From NCBI GenBank assembly GCA_001464375.1, contig LNEW01000163.1, positions 25,142 to 89,141 on the forward strand: a stretch of DNA of 64,000 bases. Reading direction: 5' to 3'. The notes beneath the pieces were generated by a model. That model was not told the origin of the DNA. It searched no databases and saw only the letters and a list, made by a program, of their open reading frames with translations. The translations under genes were made by a program, and so were the position numbers. Of the stretch, positions 37,864 to 49,000 are shown in pieces; the stretch's first letter is position 1; each line of letters opens with the position of its first letter. The stretch is from Rhodospirillales bacterium Ga0074136. GTDB taxonomy: Bacteria > Pseudomonadota > Alphaproteobacteria > Acetobacterales > Acetobacteraceae.

Positions 37864-38315
37864 CCGATACGCCCATCATCGACGTAGTCCGGCTGCCGCA
37901 TGCCGAGGGCCTGCCGCTGCCCACCTACGCCACCGACGGCGCGGCGGGCATGGACCTGCTGGCCGCCGTGGCGGCGCCGCTGGTGATCCCGCCGGGCGGG
38001 CGCGCGCTGGTGCCGACCGGCCTCGCCATCGCGCTGCCGCATGGGTACGAATTGCAGGTGCGCCCGCGCTCCGGCCTGGCGCTGAAGAACGGCATCACCC
38101 TGCCCAACAGCCCCGGCACGATCGACGAGGATTACCGCGGCGAACTCGGCGTCATCGTCCTGAACGCCGGCGCGGAGCCCTTCACCGTGGAACGCGGGAT
38201 GCGGATCGCGCAGGCCGTGATCGCGCCGGTGGTGCGCGCCGCCTGGCGGGAGGTCACGGCCCTGCCCGAGACCCTACGCGGTACCGGCGGCTTCGGATCG
38301 ACCGGAACCACGTAG
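37860..38315 (+). CDS. dut: Deoxyuridine 5'-triphosphate nucleotidohydrolase
   Basis: A 151-residue trimeric dUTPase. The five motifs are in order: [52 protein letters not shown], and [10 protein letters not shown] at the C-terminus. It hydrolyses dUTP to dUMP, keeping uracil out of DNA. The start ATG overlaps the coaBC stop, the usual pairing. It is followed by a 38-bp gap holding an AGGAGG ribosome site for the next gene. Confidence 0.97.
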   Translation: MTDTPIIDVVRLPHAEGLPLPTYATDGAAGMDLLAAVAAPLVIPPGGRALVPTGLAIALPHGYELQVRPRSGLALKNGITLPNSPGTIDEDYRGELGVIVLNAGAEPFTVERGMRIAQAVIAPVVRAAWREVTALPETLRGTGGFGSTGTT

Positions 38316-38353
38316 ACGCGCCGCGCGAAAGCACGGCGCAGGAGGACCACGCC

Positions 38354-39697
38354 ATGCCGACCGACGCCCAGGGACTTGCCCTCACCGCCGCCTCGGACGC
38401 CGCGGCCGCGGCCTATGACCACACCATCCAGGGCTACCTGAAATACCGCGCCGATGGCGGGCAACGGCTGAAGGCGCTGCTGGCGCTCGATGGCGAGATG
38501 CCGATGGGCCAGGTGCTCAAGGGTGCCTTCGCCATGCTGGCCTACAACGCCGCGCAGGTGCCGCGTGCGCGGGAGGCGGCGGCAGCGGCATCGCGCCGGG
38601 CCGGCAATGACCGCGAAGCCAGCCATGCCGCGGCACTGGCGCTGTGGGCCGAGGGCGACCTGGATGGCGCGCTGGCCGCCTGGGAAGCGATCCTGCAGGC
38701 GCATCCGCACGACATCCTGGCCTTCCGGCTGCATCATTTCTCCGCCTTCTGGCTCGGCCGCGCGGGCGTGATGCTGCGCGCGGTGGAAGGCGTGGCCCCG
38801 CGCTGGTCGGCCGCCATCCCGGGCTACGGGAGCATCCTCGCCTGCCGCTGCTTCGCGCATGAGGAAGCCGGCCACTACACGGTGGCCGAGGAAGCCGGGC
38901 GCGCCGCCGTGGCGCTCGACCCCGGCGACCTGTGGGCGACGCATGGTGTGGCGCATATCCTGGAAATGCAGGGCCGGCGCGGTGAAGGCATCGCCTGGCT
39001 GAAGGCGCTGGAGCCGCATTGGGAGGGCGGGTCGAACCTGCTTCACCATCTGTGGTGGCATCGCGGGCTGTACCACCTGGAACGCGGTGAACACGCCGAG
39101 GTCCTGGCGCTGTACGACCGCGGCTTCCGCAACCCGGACAGCGCGCTGTTCCAGGCCATGCCGGACCTCTACATCGACGTGCAGAACGCGGCGTCCATGC
39201 TGTTCCGGCTGCAGCGCCAGGGCGTCGATGTCGGCGACCGATGGGTCGAACTCGCCGACAAGGCCGAGGCACGGATCGGCGACTGCCTGTCCACCTTCAC
39301 CCTGCCGCACTGGATGATGGCCCTGGCCGCGACGGGGCGCACCCAGGCCGCCGCGCGCATGCTGGATGCGATGCGCGATGCCGCGACGCAGCCCGGCACC
39401 GTCGCGCCCATCCTGCGCGACGCCGCCATCCCGGTCTGCGAGGCGGTGCTGGCGCATGCGCAAGGCGACCATGCGCGCGCGGTCGAAGCGATGCGCCCGG
39501 CGATCGGAGTGATGCACCGCATGGGCGGCAGCCACGCGCAGCAGGATGTGCTGGAACAAGTATTCCTCGACGCCGCGATGAAGGCGGGGGCGCAGGAGGA
39601 TGCACGCCTACTGCTGGAACGCGTGGCGGGGCGGCATCCGGTCGCGCCCGAACGGCGCGCCGGCTACGTGCAGGCCGCACGCAGCATTCGGCACTGA
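38354..39697 (+). CDS. Tetratricopeptide-repeat protein, TTC38-like
   Basis: A 447-residue all-helical protein resembling the tetratricopeptide-repeat protein 38 family found in bacteria and animals. AAYDHTIQGYLKYRAD near residues 19-34, HPHDILAFRLHHFSAFWLGR near 120-139, and AGHYTVAEEAGRAAVALDPGDLWATHGVAHILEMQGR (pieces) show the repeat helices. NLLHHLWWHRGLYHLERGE near 230 is typical of this family. No signal peptide or catalytic motif is seen. A perfect AGGAGG precedes the ATG. Biochemical role is unknown. Confidence 0.85.
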   Translation: MPTDAQGLALTAASDAAAAAYDHTIQGYLKYRADGGQRLKALLALDGEMPMGQVLKGAFAMLAYNAAQVPRAREAAAAASRRAGNDREASHAAALALWAEGDLDGALAAWEAILQAHPHDILAFRLHHFSAFWLGRAGVMLRAVEGVAPRWSAAIPGYGSILACRCFAHEEAGHYTVAEEAGRAAVALDPGDLWATHGVAHILEMQGRRGEGIAWLKALEPHWEGGSNLLHHLWWHRGLYHLERGEHAEVLALYDRGFRNPDSALFQAMPDLYIDVQNAASMLFRLQRQGVDVGDRWVELADKAEARIGDCLSTFTLPHWMMALAATGRTQAAARMLDAMRDAATQPGTVAPILRDAAIPVCEAVLAHAQGDHARAVEAMRPAIGVMHRMGGSHAQQDVLEQVFLDAAMKAGAQEDARLLLERVAGRHPVAPERRAGYVQAARSIRH

Positions 39698-40057
39698 CCG
39701 CAGCAGCCCATCCATCCCGAGCAGTATGGCGGTGGCGGCGGTCGCAATGGACGAGGTCGATATGAGCACCGTCGCGCTGTGCGCTTCAGTCGGCGTCGGT
39801 GCGCGCCTGACCATGATCACGACGGGGTGTTGGCCGGACTCAAGGCCGGGTCTCGCCGCGACCGGGAAGCCTGGCGGTTGAAGTTGACCGCTTCGCATTC
39901 CCATCTACCCGCCAGCCGGATCGGTCGGGACACCGCAGCCCGTCCATATCCCGGCCGCCACGCCGCGCCATCATCCGTTGCCATTCGATACTGGCCGGCC
40001 GTTCCGCGCCGGGCCAATAAGGGGGCCGGGATGTATCCAAGGTCCTGACGCAGTCCG
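39698..40057. other. Gap before the efflux operon (360 bp)
   Basis: No gene is supported. A leftward frame of 98 codons (39608-39904) overlaps the end of the TPR gene and has no recognisable domain. The segment is less GC-biased than the surrounding genes and may be decayed DNA or hold the efflux promoter. No regulator gene (TetR, MarR or two-component) is adjacent. Confidence 0.5.
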
Positions 40058-41500
40058 ATGCCCGTCTCCGCGACATCCCGTCCGACCTTTCCGCGCCGCG
40101 GCGTCGCTCCGCTCATGGCGGTGCTGGTGGCCGCCTGCGGCCTGCCGATCGAACCCGTCGAATCCGGCCTGGTGGTGCCGACGCGCTTCGTCTCCGCCGC
40201 CATGCCCGCCGCCGCGGCCGCGCCCGACGCAGCCTGGTGGCGCGAATTCCAGGCGCCGGAACTCGACCGCCTGATGGCGGCATCCATGGCGGGGAATTTC
40301 GACCTCGCCGCCGCCATCGCGCGCATCCGCCAGGCCGACGAGGTGCTGCGAATCACCGGCGCCGAGCTGCTGCCCTTCGTCGGTGCCAGCGGGTCGGTCG
40401 CGCGCGCGCGCGGCACCTCGGCCGCACCGGGCACGCCGGCCAATGCGGGCCGGCGCTACGGCGGCGCCGTGCAGGCGAGCTACCAGATCGATTTCTGGGG
40501 CGGGTTGCGCGCGCAGGAGCAGGCGGCGCGCGACGATGTGCGCGCGGCGGAATTCGCCATGGGGACGGTCGTCCTGACCACCCAGGCCGCGGTCGCGACC
40601 ACGCTGTTCGACCTCTACGGCGCGCAGGAATTGCTGGCGATCCAGCAGGACAATCTGCGCCTGGCGGAACGCACGCTCGGCATCCTGCGCCAGCGCCTGG
40701 CGGCGGGCACCGCCACCGGCCTCGATGTCGCGCAGCAGGAGAACGTGGTGGCGCAGCAGCGCGCGCAGATCCCGCCGGTGCAGCAGTCGGTCGAGGCCAA
40801 TACCTTCGCCCTCGCGACCCTCGCGGGCGTGACGCCCCCTGAAGTGACCGTGGCCGCCGAACGGCTCGCGCGCATCCGCGTGCCGGATATCGCGCCCGGC
40901 CTGCCGGCCGACCTGCTCCAGCGACGCCCCGACGTGCGCCTGGCCGAGGCCAACCTGGCCGCCGCCAGCGCCGATGTCACCGCGGCGCGCGCCGCGCTGT
41001 TCCCCAATATCACCCTGACCGCCGAGGGCGGGTTGCAGAGCATCGCCCTGCAGACCTTCCTGCGCCCCGGTGCGACCGTCTACAGCATCGCCGCCAGCCT
41101 GACCCAGACGCTGTTCGACGGCGGCGCGCTGCGGTCCCAGCTGGCCCTGACGCGCGCGCGGCGGGAGGAGCTGCTGGCGAACTACCGCCGCGCCATCCTG
41201 GTGGCGTTGCAGGATGTCGAGACCAGCCTGTCGGCCCTGGCGAGCGCACGGGAACTGGCGCGGCTGCAAGCGATCCGCGCGGCGGCGGCCGAACGGGCCT
41301 ACGCTATCGCCGAGACGCAATTCCGCGTCGGGACGATTGACCTGCTGACCGTGCTCAACACCCAGGCCAGCCTGTTCAGCGCGCGGCTTGCCGTGGCGCA
41401 GGCGCAGGCGTCGCGCCTGCGGGCGGCGGCCGAGCTGTTCGCCGCGCTCGGCGGCGGCTGGACCGTGGAATCCGCGCGCGCCGGGAGCACGACCCGATGA
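40058..41500 (+). CDS. RND efflux outer-membrane lipoprotein, NodT/OprM type
   Basis: A 480-residue outer-membrane factor. The lipobox VAACG puts the lipidated cysteine near residue 27. The two repeated TolC-type halves contain WWREFQAPELDRLMAASMAGNFDLAAAIARIRQAD (pieces) and the family segment LPADLLQRRPDVRLAEANLAAASADV. The long helices form the periplasmic tunnel. It is the first gene of an operon with an adaptor (overlap ATGA at 41497) and two pumps, an order less common than adaptor first. Confidence 0.92.
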   Translation: MPVSATSRPTFPRRGVAPLMAVLVAACGLPIEPVESGLVVPTRFVSAAMPAAAAAPDAAWWREFQAPELDRLMAASMAGNFDLAAAIARIRQADEVLRITGAELLPFVGASGSVARARGTSAAPGTPANAGRRYGGAVQASYQIDFWGGLRAQEQAARDDVRAAEFAMGTVVLTTQAAVATTLFDLYGAQELLAIQQDNLRLAERTLGILRQRLAAGTATGLDVAQQENVVAQQRAQIPPVQQSVEANTFALATLAGVTPPEVTVAAERLARIRVPDIAPGLPADLLQRRPDVRLAEANLAAASADVTAARAALFPNITLTAEGGLQSIALQTFLRPGATVYSIAASLTQTLFDGGALRSQLALTRARREELLANYRRAILVALQDVETSLSALASARELARLQAIRAAAAERAYAIAETQFRVGTIDLLTVLNTQASLFSARLAVAQAQASRLRAAAELFAALGGGWTVESARAGSTTR

Positions 41501-42864
41501 ACGAACTGCCCCGCCCGCCGGTGCCCACGGCGCCGGATACCCAGACGGCATCGCCCGCGCGCCGGCGGCGTGCCTGGCCCTGGCTGCTGCTGCTCGCGCT
41601 GCTCGGCGGCGGGGGCTGGTACGCCTGGCAGCGTGGTTGGCTACCCTGGCTGGGCCAGCCCGCGCCGACCGCCACCGCACCGGCCGGCTTCGGGCCGTCG
41701 GGCGGACCGCGCGGGCGCGGCGGCATCGCGGTGCCGGTCACCGCCGCTGCCGCCGCGGTGGAAGACCTGCCGATCCTGCTGGACGCGCTGGGCACGGTGC
41801 AGGCGTCCAACACCACCACCGTCGTGCCGCAGGTCGCCGGCCGCATCACCGAGATCGCCTTCATCGAGGGCCAGGAGATCCGCGCCGGGGAGGTGCTGGT
41901 GCGGATCGACCCGCGCAGCTACCAGGCCGCGCTCGACCAGGCCGTCGCCACCAAGGCGCAGCGCGAGGCGCAGCTGGCGAATGCGCGGCTCGACCTGCAA
42001 CGATACGTGCAGCTGGTGCGCGGCAACGGCGCCTCGCAGCAGCAGCTCGACACGCAGCGCGCGGCCGTCGCGCAACTTGAAGCGCAGGTGCAGTTCGATC
42101 AGGCGACCATCGACAATGCGCAGGTGCAGCTGGAGCACGCCACCATCCGCGCGCCCTTCGACGGGCGCGTCGGGCTGCGCCAGGTCGATGTCGGCAATCT
42201 GGTGCAGAGCAGTTCCAGCGGCATCGTCACGGTCACCCAGCTGCGCCCGGTCAGCGTCACCTTCACGCTGCCGCAGCAGGCCCTGCCGCAGGTCATGGAG
42301 GCGATCGCCGCCGGCCCGGTGCAGGTGGAGGCCCGCCTTCCCGACCCGGCCATCCCGCGAGTCGATGCCAGCCCCACGCCGGCCAACCCGATCGGCACGC
42401 TGGTCACCATCGACAACCAGGTGGATCCGGCCACCGGCACGCTGCGACTCAAGGCAACCTTCCCCAATGACGACCAGCGCCTGTGGCCCGGCGCCTTCGT
42501 CAATGTCCGCCTGCAGGTCGCGCTGCTGCGCGGCGTGACCATCATCCCGCTGGTCGCCGTGCAGCGCGGCCCCGATGGCGCCTTCGCCTTCGTGGTGCAG
42601 GCGGATGGAACGGTGCAGCAGCGACCGCTCACGCTCGGCGTGGTGTCCGGCACGCAGGCGATGGTGCGCAGAGGCTTGCGGCCGGGCGAACAGGTCGTCA
42701 CATCGGGCGCGCTGCGCCTGACCGACGGCGCGGCGGTGACGGTGGCCGCGCCGGTGGTGCCGCCCGCGGCGCAACCGCAGCGCCGCCGCCCGCCGCCCGG
42801 CCAGGGCCAGCGGCCCGCTGGCGCGCCTGGCGGTCCGCCCCCCGGCGCCGCGCCGCCGCGCTGA
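41497..42864 (+). CDS. RND efflux periplasmic adaptor, MdtA-like
   Basis: A 455-residue membrane-fusion protein. A membrane anchor (WPWLLLLALLGGGGWYAW) lies at about 28-45 after a basic N-terminus. DALGTVQASNTTTVVPQVAGRI opens the barrel-sandwich domain. The coiled-coil hairpin spans about 145-205, with ATIRAPFDGRVGLRQVDVGN after it, matching MdtA. The C-terminal 40 residues are Pro/Gln/Arg-rich and probably unstructured. It links the outer-membrane factor to the two RND pumps encoded next. Confidence 0.93.
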   Translation: MNELPRPPVPTAPDTQTASPARRRRAWPWLLLLALLGGGGWYAWQRGWLPWLGQPAPTATAPAGFGPSGGPRGRGGIAVPVTAAAAAVEDLPILLDALGTVQASNTTTVVPQVAGRITEIAFIEGQEIRAGEVLVRIDPRSYQAALDQAVATKAQREAQLANARLDLQRYVQLVRGNGASQQQLDTQRAAVAQLEAQVQFDQATIDNAQVQLEHATIRAPFDGRVGLRQVDVGNLVQSSSSGIVTVTQLRPVSVTFTLPQQALPQVMEAIAAGPVQVEARLPDPAIPRVDASPTPANPIGTLVTIDNQVDPATGTLRLKATFPNDDQRLWPGAFVNVRLQVALLRGVTIIPLVAVQRGPDGAFAFVVQADGTVQQRPLTLGVVSGTQAMVRRGLRPGEQVVTSGALRLTDGAAVTVAAPVVPPAAQPQRRRPPPGQGQRPAGAPGGPPPGAAPPR

Positions 42865-42870
42865 CGCGCG

Positions 42871-45800
42871 ATGAACATCTCCGCCCCCTTCATCGCGCGG
42901 CCGATCGCGACATCGCTGCTCGCGATCGCCATGCTGATCGCCGGCATCTACGGCTACATGCGCCTGCCGGTCTCCTCCCTGCCCGAGGTGGATTTCCCGA
43001 CCATCCAGGTCACCACGCAGCTGCCGGGCGCATCGCCCGACACGGTGGCGGTCCTGGTCACCGCGTCGCTCGAACGCCAGCTCGCACAGATCGCGGGGCT
43101 CAGCGAGATCGTCTCGGTCAGCGGACCCGGGGTCAGCCGCATCACGCTGCAATTCAGCCTGGGCCGCGACATCGACGACGCCGCGCAGGACGTGCAGGCG
43201 GCGATCAATGCGGCGCGCGGCACGCTGCCCTCCTCGCTGCCCTATCCGCCGACCTACGCCAAGGTGAACCCGGCCGATCCGCCGATCCTGACGCTGGCGC
43301 TGACGTCGGACACGCTGCCGGTCGCGCGGTTGTCGGATGTGGTGGACACGCTGCTGGCGCAACGGCTCGCGCAGGTGGGGGGCGTCGGGCGCGTGGCGGT
43401 GCAGGGCAACATGCGCCCGGCGGTGCGCCTGCAGGTCGATCCGCGCCGGCTCGCCGCCTATAACCTGGGGCTGGAGGATGTTCGCACGGCCATCGCCGCC
43501 GCCAACGTGGCCGGGCCGAAGGGATCGGTGGACGGGCCGCAGCAGGCCTCCGCCGTCATGGCCAACGACCAGGTGACCTCGGCGGCGGGGTTCGAGGAGA
43601 TCATCATCGCCTGGCGCGGCGATGCGCCGGTGCGCCTGCGCGATGTCGGCGCGGCGGTCGAGGACCTCGAGAACACGCTGACCGCCGCCTGGTACAATGG
43701 CCGCCCGGCCATCCTGCTCGACGTGCAGCGGCAGCCGGGGGCGAACATCGTGGCGACGGTGGCGGCACTGCGCGCGCAGCTGCAGTCGCTGGAACGCGCG
43801 CTGCCGGCCGGCACGCACCTGTCGGTGGTGGCCGACCGCACCGAGATGATCCGTGCCTCGGTCGCCGAGGTGCAGCTCACCCTCATCCTCGCCATCGTGC
43901 TGGTGGTGTTGGTGATCTTCCTGTTCCTGCGCACGCTGCGCGCCACCATCGTTCCGGGTGTCGCGCTGCCGCTGTCGATCGTCGGCACCTTCGGAATCAT
44001 GGCGCTGGCCGGGTACACCATCGACAACCTGTCGCTGATGGCGCTCGTCATCGCCACCGGCTTCATCGTCGACGACGCCATCGTGATGATCGAGAACGTG
44101 GTGCGCTTCGTCGAAAAGGGCATGCCGCCGCTCCAGGCCGCCTACGAGGGCGCGCGGCAGATCGGCTTCACGATCGTCTCGCTGACCGTTTCCCTCATCG
44201 CGGTGTTCATCCCGCTGCTGTTCATGGAGGGCGTGGTCGGGCGGTTGTTCCGGGAATTCGCCATCGTGCTGTCGGTCTCGGTTCTGGTGTCGATGGTGGT
44301 CTCCCTCACACTCACGCCGATGATGTGCGCCTACCTGCTGCGCCCCGCCGCCGAGGAACGCCCGGGCGCCATCAATCGCGCCTTCGAGGCCGGCTTCGAA
44401 TCGCTCCGCCGCGGCTACGCCGTGACGCTGGCCTGGGCGCTGCGGCGGGAAGGGATGATGCTGGTGCTCGCGGTGCTGACGCTGGCCGGCACGGTCTGGC
44501 TCTACATCGCCATGCCCAAGGGCTTCCTGCCGCTGCAGGACACCGGGATCATCGTCATCACCACCGAGGCGCCGCAGGACGTCTCCTTCCGCCGCATGTC
44601 CGCCTTGCAGCGCCAGGTGGCGGACCTGGTGGCGCAGGACCCGGAGGTCGTCTCGGTGGCGTCCGTCGCCGGTGCGGGCACCATCAACGCGGCGCAGAAC
44701 ACCGGGCGGCTGACCGTGGTGCTGCGGCCGCGCGCCGAGCGCAGCGTCGATACCCAGGCCGTGCTCGATCGCCTGGCGCCGCGCCTCGCCGCGCTGCCGG
44801 GCATCATCACCTATCCGCAGGTGGTGCAGGACGTCCAGATCGGCACGCGCGCGTCCAGCACGCAGTACCAGTACACGGTGATGAACGCCTCGCCGGCCGA
44901 GCTGACCACATGGGCACCGCGCCTGCTGGATGCGCTGCGCGCCCTGCCGGAACTGCGCGACGTCGCCACCGACCAGCGCGAGGATGGCTTGCGCCTGGCA
45001 CTGGATGTCGACCGCACCCGCGCCGCACGGCTGGGCGTCACGATGCAGGCGATCGACGATGCGCTCTACAGCGCCTTCGGCCAGCGCCAGATCAGCACCA
45101 TCTACGGCCAGTCCAACCAGTACCGCGTGGTGCTGGAGGTCGACCCCGCCCTCGCCGGCGACCCCGCGGTGATCGGCCAGCTGCGCGTGCCGGGCAGCGG
45201 CAGCGTCACCGTGGCCGGCGCGACGACCACCACCACCGCCCAGGTGCCGCTGGCCGAATTGGCGACCATCAGCCGCGTGCCCGGGCCGCTCACCGTCACG
45301 CGGCAGGACCAGTTCCCGGCGGTGACACTGTCCTTCAACCTGGCACCCGGGGCTTCGCTGGGCCAGGCGGTGCAGGCCATCGCGCGGGCCGAGCAGGCGC
45401 TTGGCATGCCCGACACCATGGTCGGCAGCTATGGCGGCGACGCGGCGGAATTCACGCGGTCGCTGGCCGGCCAGGGCTGGCTGATCCTCGCCGCCATCGT
45501 CGTCATCTACATCGTGCTTGGGGTGCTGTACGAGAGCGTGATCCACCCGATCACCATCCTCTCGACGCTGCCTTCGGCGGGCATCGGCGCGCTGCTGGCG
45601 CTGGAGATGTTCGGCCTCGACCTCAATGTGGTGGGGCTGATCGGCATCGTGCTGCTGATGGGCATCGTGAAGAAGAACGCGATCATGATGATCGACTTCG
45701 CGATCGAGGCGCAGCGCGACCACGGCATGACCCCGCGGCAGGCGATCACCGAGGCCTGTATCCTGCGCTTCCGCCCGATCATGATGACGACCCTTGCCGC

Positions 45801-46005
45801 CATTCTCGGCGCGGTGCCGCTGGTGCTCGGCCACGGTGCGGGCAGCGAGCTGCGCCTGCCGCTGGGCATCTCGGTGATCGGCGGGCTGCTGCTGAGCCAG
45901 GTGATCACGCTCTACACCACGCCGGTGATCTACCTGGCGATGGAGGCGCTGCGCGCGCGCGTCGTTGCCATGGTGCACGGCCCGCGCGCCGCACCGGCGG
46001 AATAG
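42871..46005 (+). CDS. RND multidrug efflux pump, first subunit (MdtB-like)
   Basis: A 1044-residue proton-driven HAE1-family transporter. It opens NISAPFIARPIATSLLAIAMLIAG (TM1). RLPVSSLPEVDFPTIQVTTQLPGAS starts the first porter domain. GFIVDDAIVMIENVVRF near 397-413 is TM4 with the proton-relay aspartates. The second half has GIVKKNAIMMIDFAIEAQRDHGM near 930. Both halves are complete. It lies six bases after the adaptor. Substrates cannot be predicted; in E. coli the MdtABC analogue exports bile salts, novobiocin and others. Confidence 0.95.
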   Translation: MNISAPFIARPIATSLLAIAMLIAGIYGYMRLPVSSLPEVDFPTIQVTTQLPGASPDTVAVLVTASLERQLAQIAGLSEIVSVSGPGVSRITLQFSLGRDIDDAAQDVQAAINAARGTLPSSLPYPPTYAKVNPADPPILTLALTSDTLPVARLSDVVDTLLAQRLAQVGGVGRVAVQGNMRPAVRLQVDPRRLAAYNLGLEDVRTAIAAANVAGPKGSVDGPQQASAVMANDQVTSAAGFEEIIIAWRGDAPVRLRDVGAAVEDLENTLTAAWYNGRPAILLDVQRQPGANIVATVAALRAQLQSLERALPAGTHLSVVADRTEMIRASVAEVQLTLILAIVLVVLVIFLFLRTLRATIVPGVALPLSIVGTFGIMALAGYTIDNLSLMALVIATGFIVDDAIVMIENVVRFVEKGMPPLQAAYEGARQIGFTIVSLTVSLIAVFIPLLFMEGVVGRLFREFAIVLSVSVLVSMVVSLTLTPMMCAYLLRPAAEERPGAINRAFEAGFESLRRGYAVTLAWALRREGMMLVLAVLTLAGTVWLYIAMPKGFLPLQDTGIIVITTEAPQDVSFRRMSALQRQVADLVAQDPEVVSVASVAGAGTINAAQNTGRLTVVLRPRAERSVDTQAVLDRLAPRLAALPGIITYPQVVQDVQIGTRASSTQYQYTVMNASPAELTTWAPRLLDALRALPELRDVATDQREDGLRLALDVDRTRAARLGVTMQAIDDALYSAFGQRQISTIYGQSNQYRVVLEVDPALAGDPAVIGQLRVPGSGSVTVAGATTTTTAQVPLAELATISRVPGPLTVTRQDQFPAVTLSFNLAPGASLGQAVQAIARAEQALGMPDTMVGSYGGDAAEFTRSLAGQGWLILAAIVVIYIVLGVLYESVIHPITILSTLPSAGIGALLALEMFGLDLNVVGLIGIVLLMGIVKKNAIMMIDFAIEAQRDHGMTPRQAITEACILRFRPIMMTTLAAILGAVPLVLGHGAGSELRLPLGISVIGGLLLSQVITLYTTPVIYLAMEALRARVVAMVHGPRAAPAE

Positions 46006-46009
46006 CGCG

Positions 46010-49000
46010 GTGTCGATCTCCGCCCCCTTCATCGCACGGCCGATCGGCACCACGCTGCTGGCGATCGGCCTCGCGCTGGCCGGCATCGTCGCCTACCTGA
46101 ACCTCGCGGTCGCACCGCTGCCGCGGGTGGATTTCCCGACCATCGCGGTCAGCGCGAGCCAGCCTGGCGCCGATCCGGTCATCATGGCCTCGTCCGTCGC
46201 GGCACCGCTCGAACGGCGGCTTGGCGAGATCCCGGGTGTGACCGAACTCACCTCCACCTCCAGCCTCGGCACCACCAACGTCATCGTGCAGTTCGACCTG
46301 TCGCGCTCGATCGCCTCCGCCGCGCGCGACGTCCAGGCGGCGATCAATGCGGCGGGACCGGACCTGCCCTCGGGCCTGACCGCGCCGCCCACCTTCCGCC
46401 GGCTGAACCCGGCCGATGCGCCGGTGCTGATCCTGGCGCTCACCTCGGACACGGTGGCGCCGGGCGCGATCTACGACGCGGCGGACAGCCTGCTCGCCCC
46501 GCGCATCGCGCAGGTGCCAGGCACGGCGCAGGTCAGCCTGTCGGGTGCCGAGCAGCCGGCCATCCGCGTCTCGGTCGATCCCGCCGCGGCCGCTGCCGCC
46601 GGCGTCTCCTTCGACCAGATCCGCACCGCCATCGCGCGCGCCAACGTCACCCAGGCGACGGGCTTCATCGATGGGCCGGACCAGGCCGCGACCATATCGG
46701 TGAACGACCGGCTGACCACGCCCGAGGAGTTCGGCGCCATCATCGTGCGGCGCCAGGGCGATGCGCTGGTGCGCCTGGATGGCGTCGCGCGCGTCGACCA
46801 GGGCCCGCGGGACCGCCGCCAGACCGGCCTGTACAACGGCCGTCCGGCGGTGATCGTCACGGTCTTCAAGCAGGCCGACGCGAATGTGCTGGAAGTGGTG
46901 GACGGCATCCGCGACCTGCTGCCCGACCTGCAGCGCTGGATGCCCGCAGGCATCGACGTCACGGTCATGCGCGACCGCTCGCTTACCATCCGCGCCTCGG
47001 TGAAGGAAGTGGAGCACGCCCTTATCATCAGCATCGTGCTGGTGGTGCTGGTGGTGGCGCTGTTCCTGCGGCAACCTTCAGCCATCCTCGCGGCGGGCGT
47101 GGCGGTGCCGCTGTCGCTGCTCGGCACGCTCGGGTGCATGTGGCTGGCGGGGTTCTCGCTCAACAACTTCACGCTGATGGCGCTGACCATCTCGGTCGGC
47201 TTCGTGATCGACGACGCCATCGTGATGATCGAGAACATGGCCCGCTTCACCGACCGCGGCATGAAGCCGATGCGGGCGGCGCTGGAAGGTGCCAGGCAGA
47301 TCGGCTTCACCGTGGTGTCGATCAGCCTTTCCCTCATTGCCGTCTTCATCCCGCTGCTGTTCATGGCCGGGATCGTCGGGCGCATGTTGCGGGAATTCGC
47401 GGCCACGCTGTCGATCGCGGTGGCGATCTCGGCGTTGATCTCGCTGACCGTCACGCCGATGGTGGCGGCGCACCTGGCCCGCAGCAGCCCGCGCCCGCCC
47501 GGCGCGCTGGGCCGCGGCTTCGAACGGGCGATGGCGGGGCTGACCGCGGCCTATCTGCGCAGCCTGGCGGTCGCGCTGCGCTGGCGGCGGACCATGCTGG
47601 TCTTCACCATCGGGCTGATCGGCGTGACGGTGTGGCTCTATACCGTGGTGCCGCGCGGCTTCATGCCGGACCAGGACAGCGGGCTGATCTTCGGTTCGGT
47701 GCAGGCGCAGCCCGACACGTCGTTCCAGCAGATGACGATCTACCAGCGGCTGGTGATGGACGTGATCCGCGCCGATCCCGCGGTCGAGAACGTCTCGGCC
47801 GCGGTGGGCGGCGGCGGCTTCTTCGGCAGCTCGGCCAATGTGCGGCTGCAGATCTCGCTGGTGCCGGAAGCGCAGCGCCCCGGCGTGAAGGCAAACGACG
47901 TCATCAACCGGCTGCGCCGCCCGCTCACGGCGGTGTCGGGCGTGCAGACCTTCATGCGCCCGGTCTCCGACATCGTGGTCGGCGGGCGGCAGGGCAATTC
48001 ATCCTACCAATACGTCCTGCTCAGCCCGAACATCGAGGAGCTGTTCACCTGGAGCGAGGCGCTGGTCCGCCAGCTGCGCACGGTGCCGCAGGTGGCGGAT
48101 ATCTCCTCCGACCAGCAGCGCACCGGCCTGGTCAGCCGGCTCATCATCGATCGCGACGCGGCGGCGCGCCTGGGTGTCTCCATCGCGGCCTTCGGCACGG
48201 CGCTCAACAACGCCTTCTCGCAGCGCCAGGTCTCCACCATCTACCGATCGCGCAACCAGTATCGCGTGGTGCTCGAGGTCGATCCCCTGCTGACGCAGTC
48301 GCCCGAGGACCTCGACCGCATCTTCCTGCCCGGTCGCGACGGGCCGGTGCCGCTCGGTGCCGTCGCGCGGCTGGAACGCGGCATCTCGCCGCGATCGATC
48401 ACGCACCAGGGCCTGTTTCCCGCCGCCACCATCAGCTTCAACCTGGCCGAGGGCGTCTCGTTGGGGCAGGCGGCGGCGGCGATCGAGAAGGCCGCGCTGG
48501 ACATCCAGATGCCCGCGTCCATCCGGGGGGAATTCGCCGGCAATGCGCGGACCTTCCAGAATTTCCAGGCCGGGCTGCCGCTGCTGATCCTGGCGGCGGT
48601 GCTGGCGATCTACATCGTGCTCGGCGTGCTCTACGAAAGTCTCGTCCACCCCATCACCATCCTGTCGACGCTGCCGACGGCGGGGATCGGCGCGCTGATC
48701 GCGCTGCTGGTCACGGGGCTCTCCTTCACGCTGATCGCGCTGATCGGCGTGATACTGCTGATGGGCATCGTGAAGAAGAACGCGATCATGATGGTGGACT
48801 TCGCCATCGAGCATCGACGCGACGACGGCGCGGCGGCCGAGGACGCGATTCTGCTCGCCTGTCGCGAACGTTTCCGGCCGATCCTCATGACCACGCTGGC
48901 CGCGGTGTTCGGCGCCATCCCGCTGGCCCTGGCGACCGGCCCTGGGGCCGAGCTGCGGGCGCCGCTCGGCATCACCATCATCGGCGGGATGATCCTGTCG

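Noticed and set aside
39608..39904. Leftward 98-codon frame after the TPR gene.
   Set aside because: It runs into the 3' end of a well-supported gene on the other strand, has no ribosome site and no family resemblance.
41641..46086. A leftward open frame of about 1480 codons antisense to the efflux genes.
   Set aside because: It lies opposite well-identified adaptor and RND pump genes. Its composition (His, Arg, Asp and Gln-rich low-complexity runs) is the usual shadow of high-GC coding DNA, and no domain is present.
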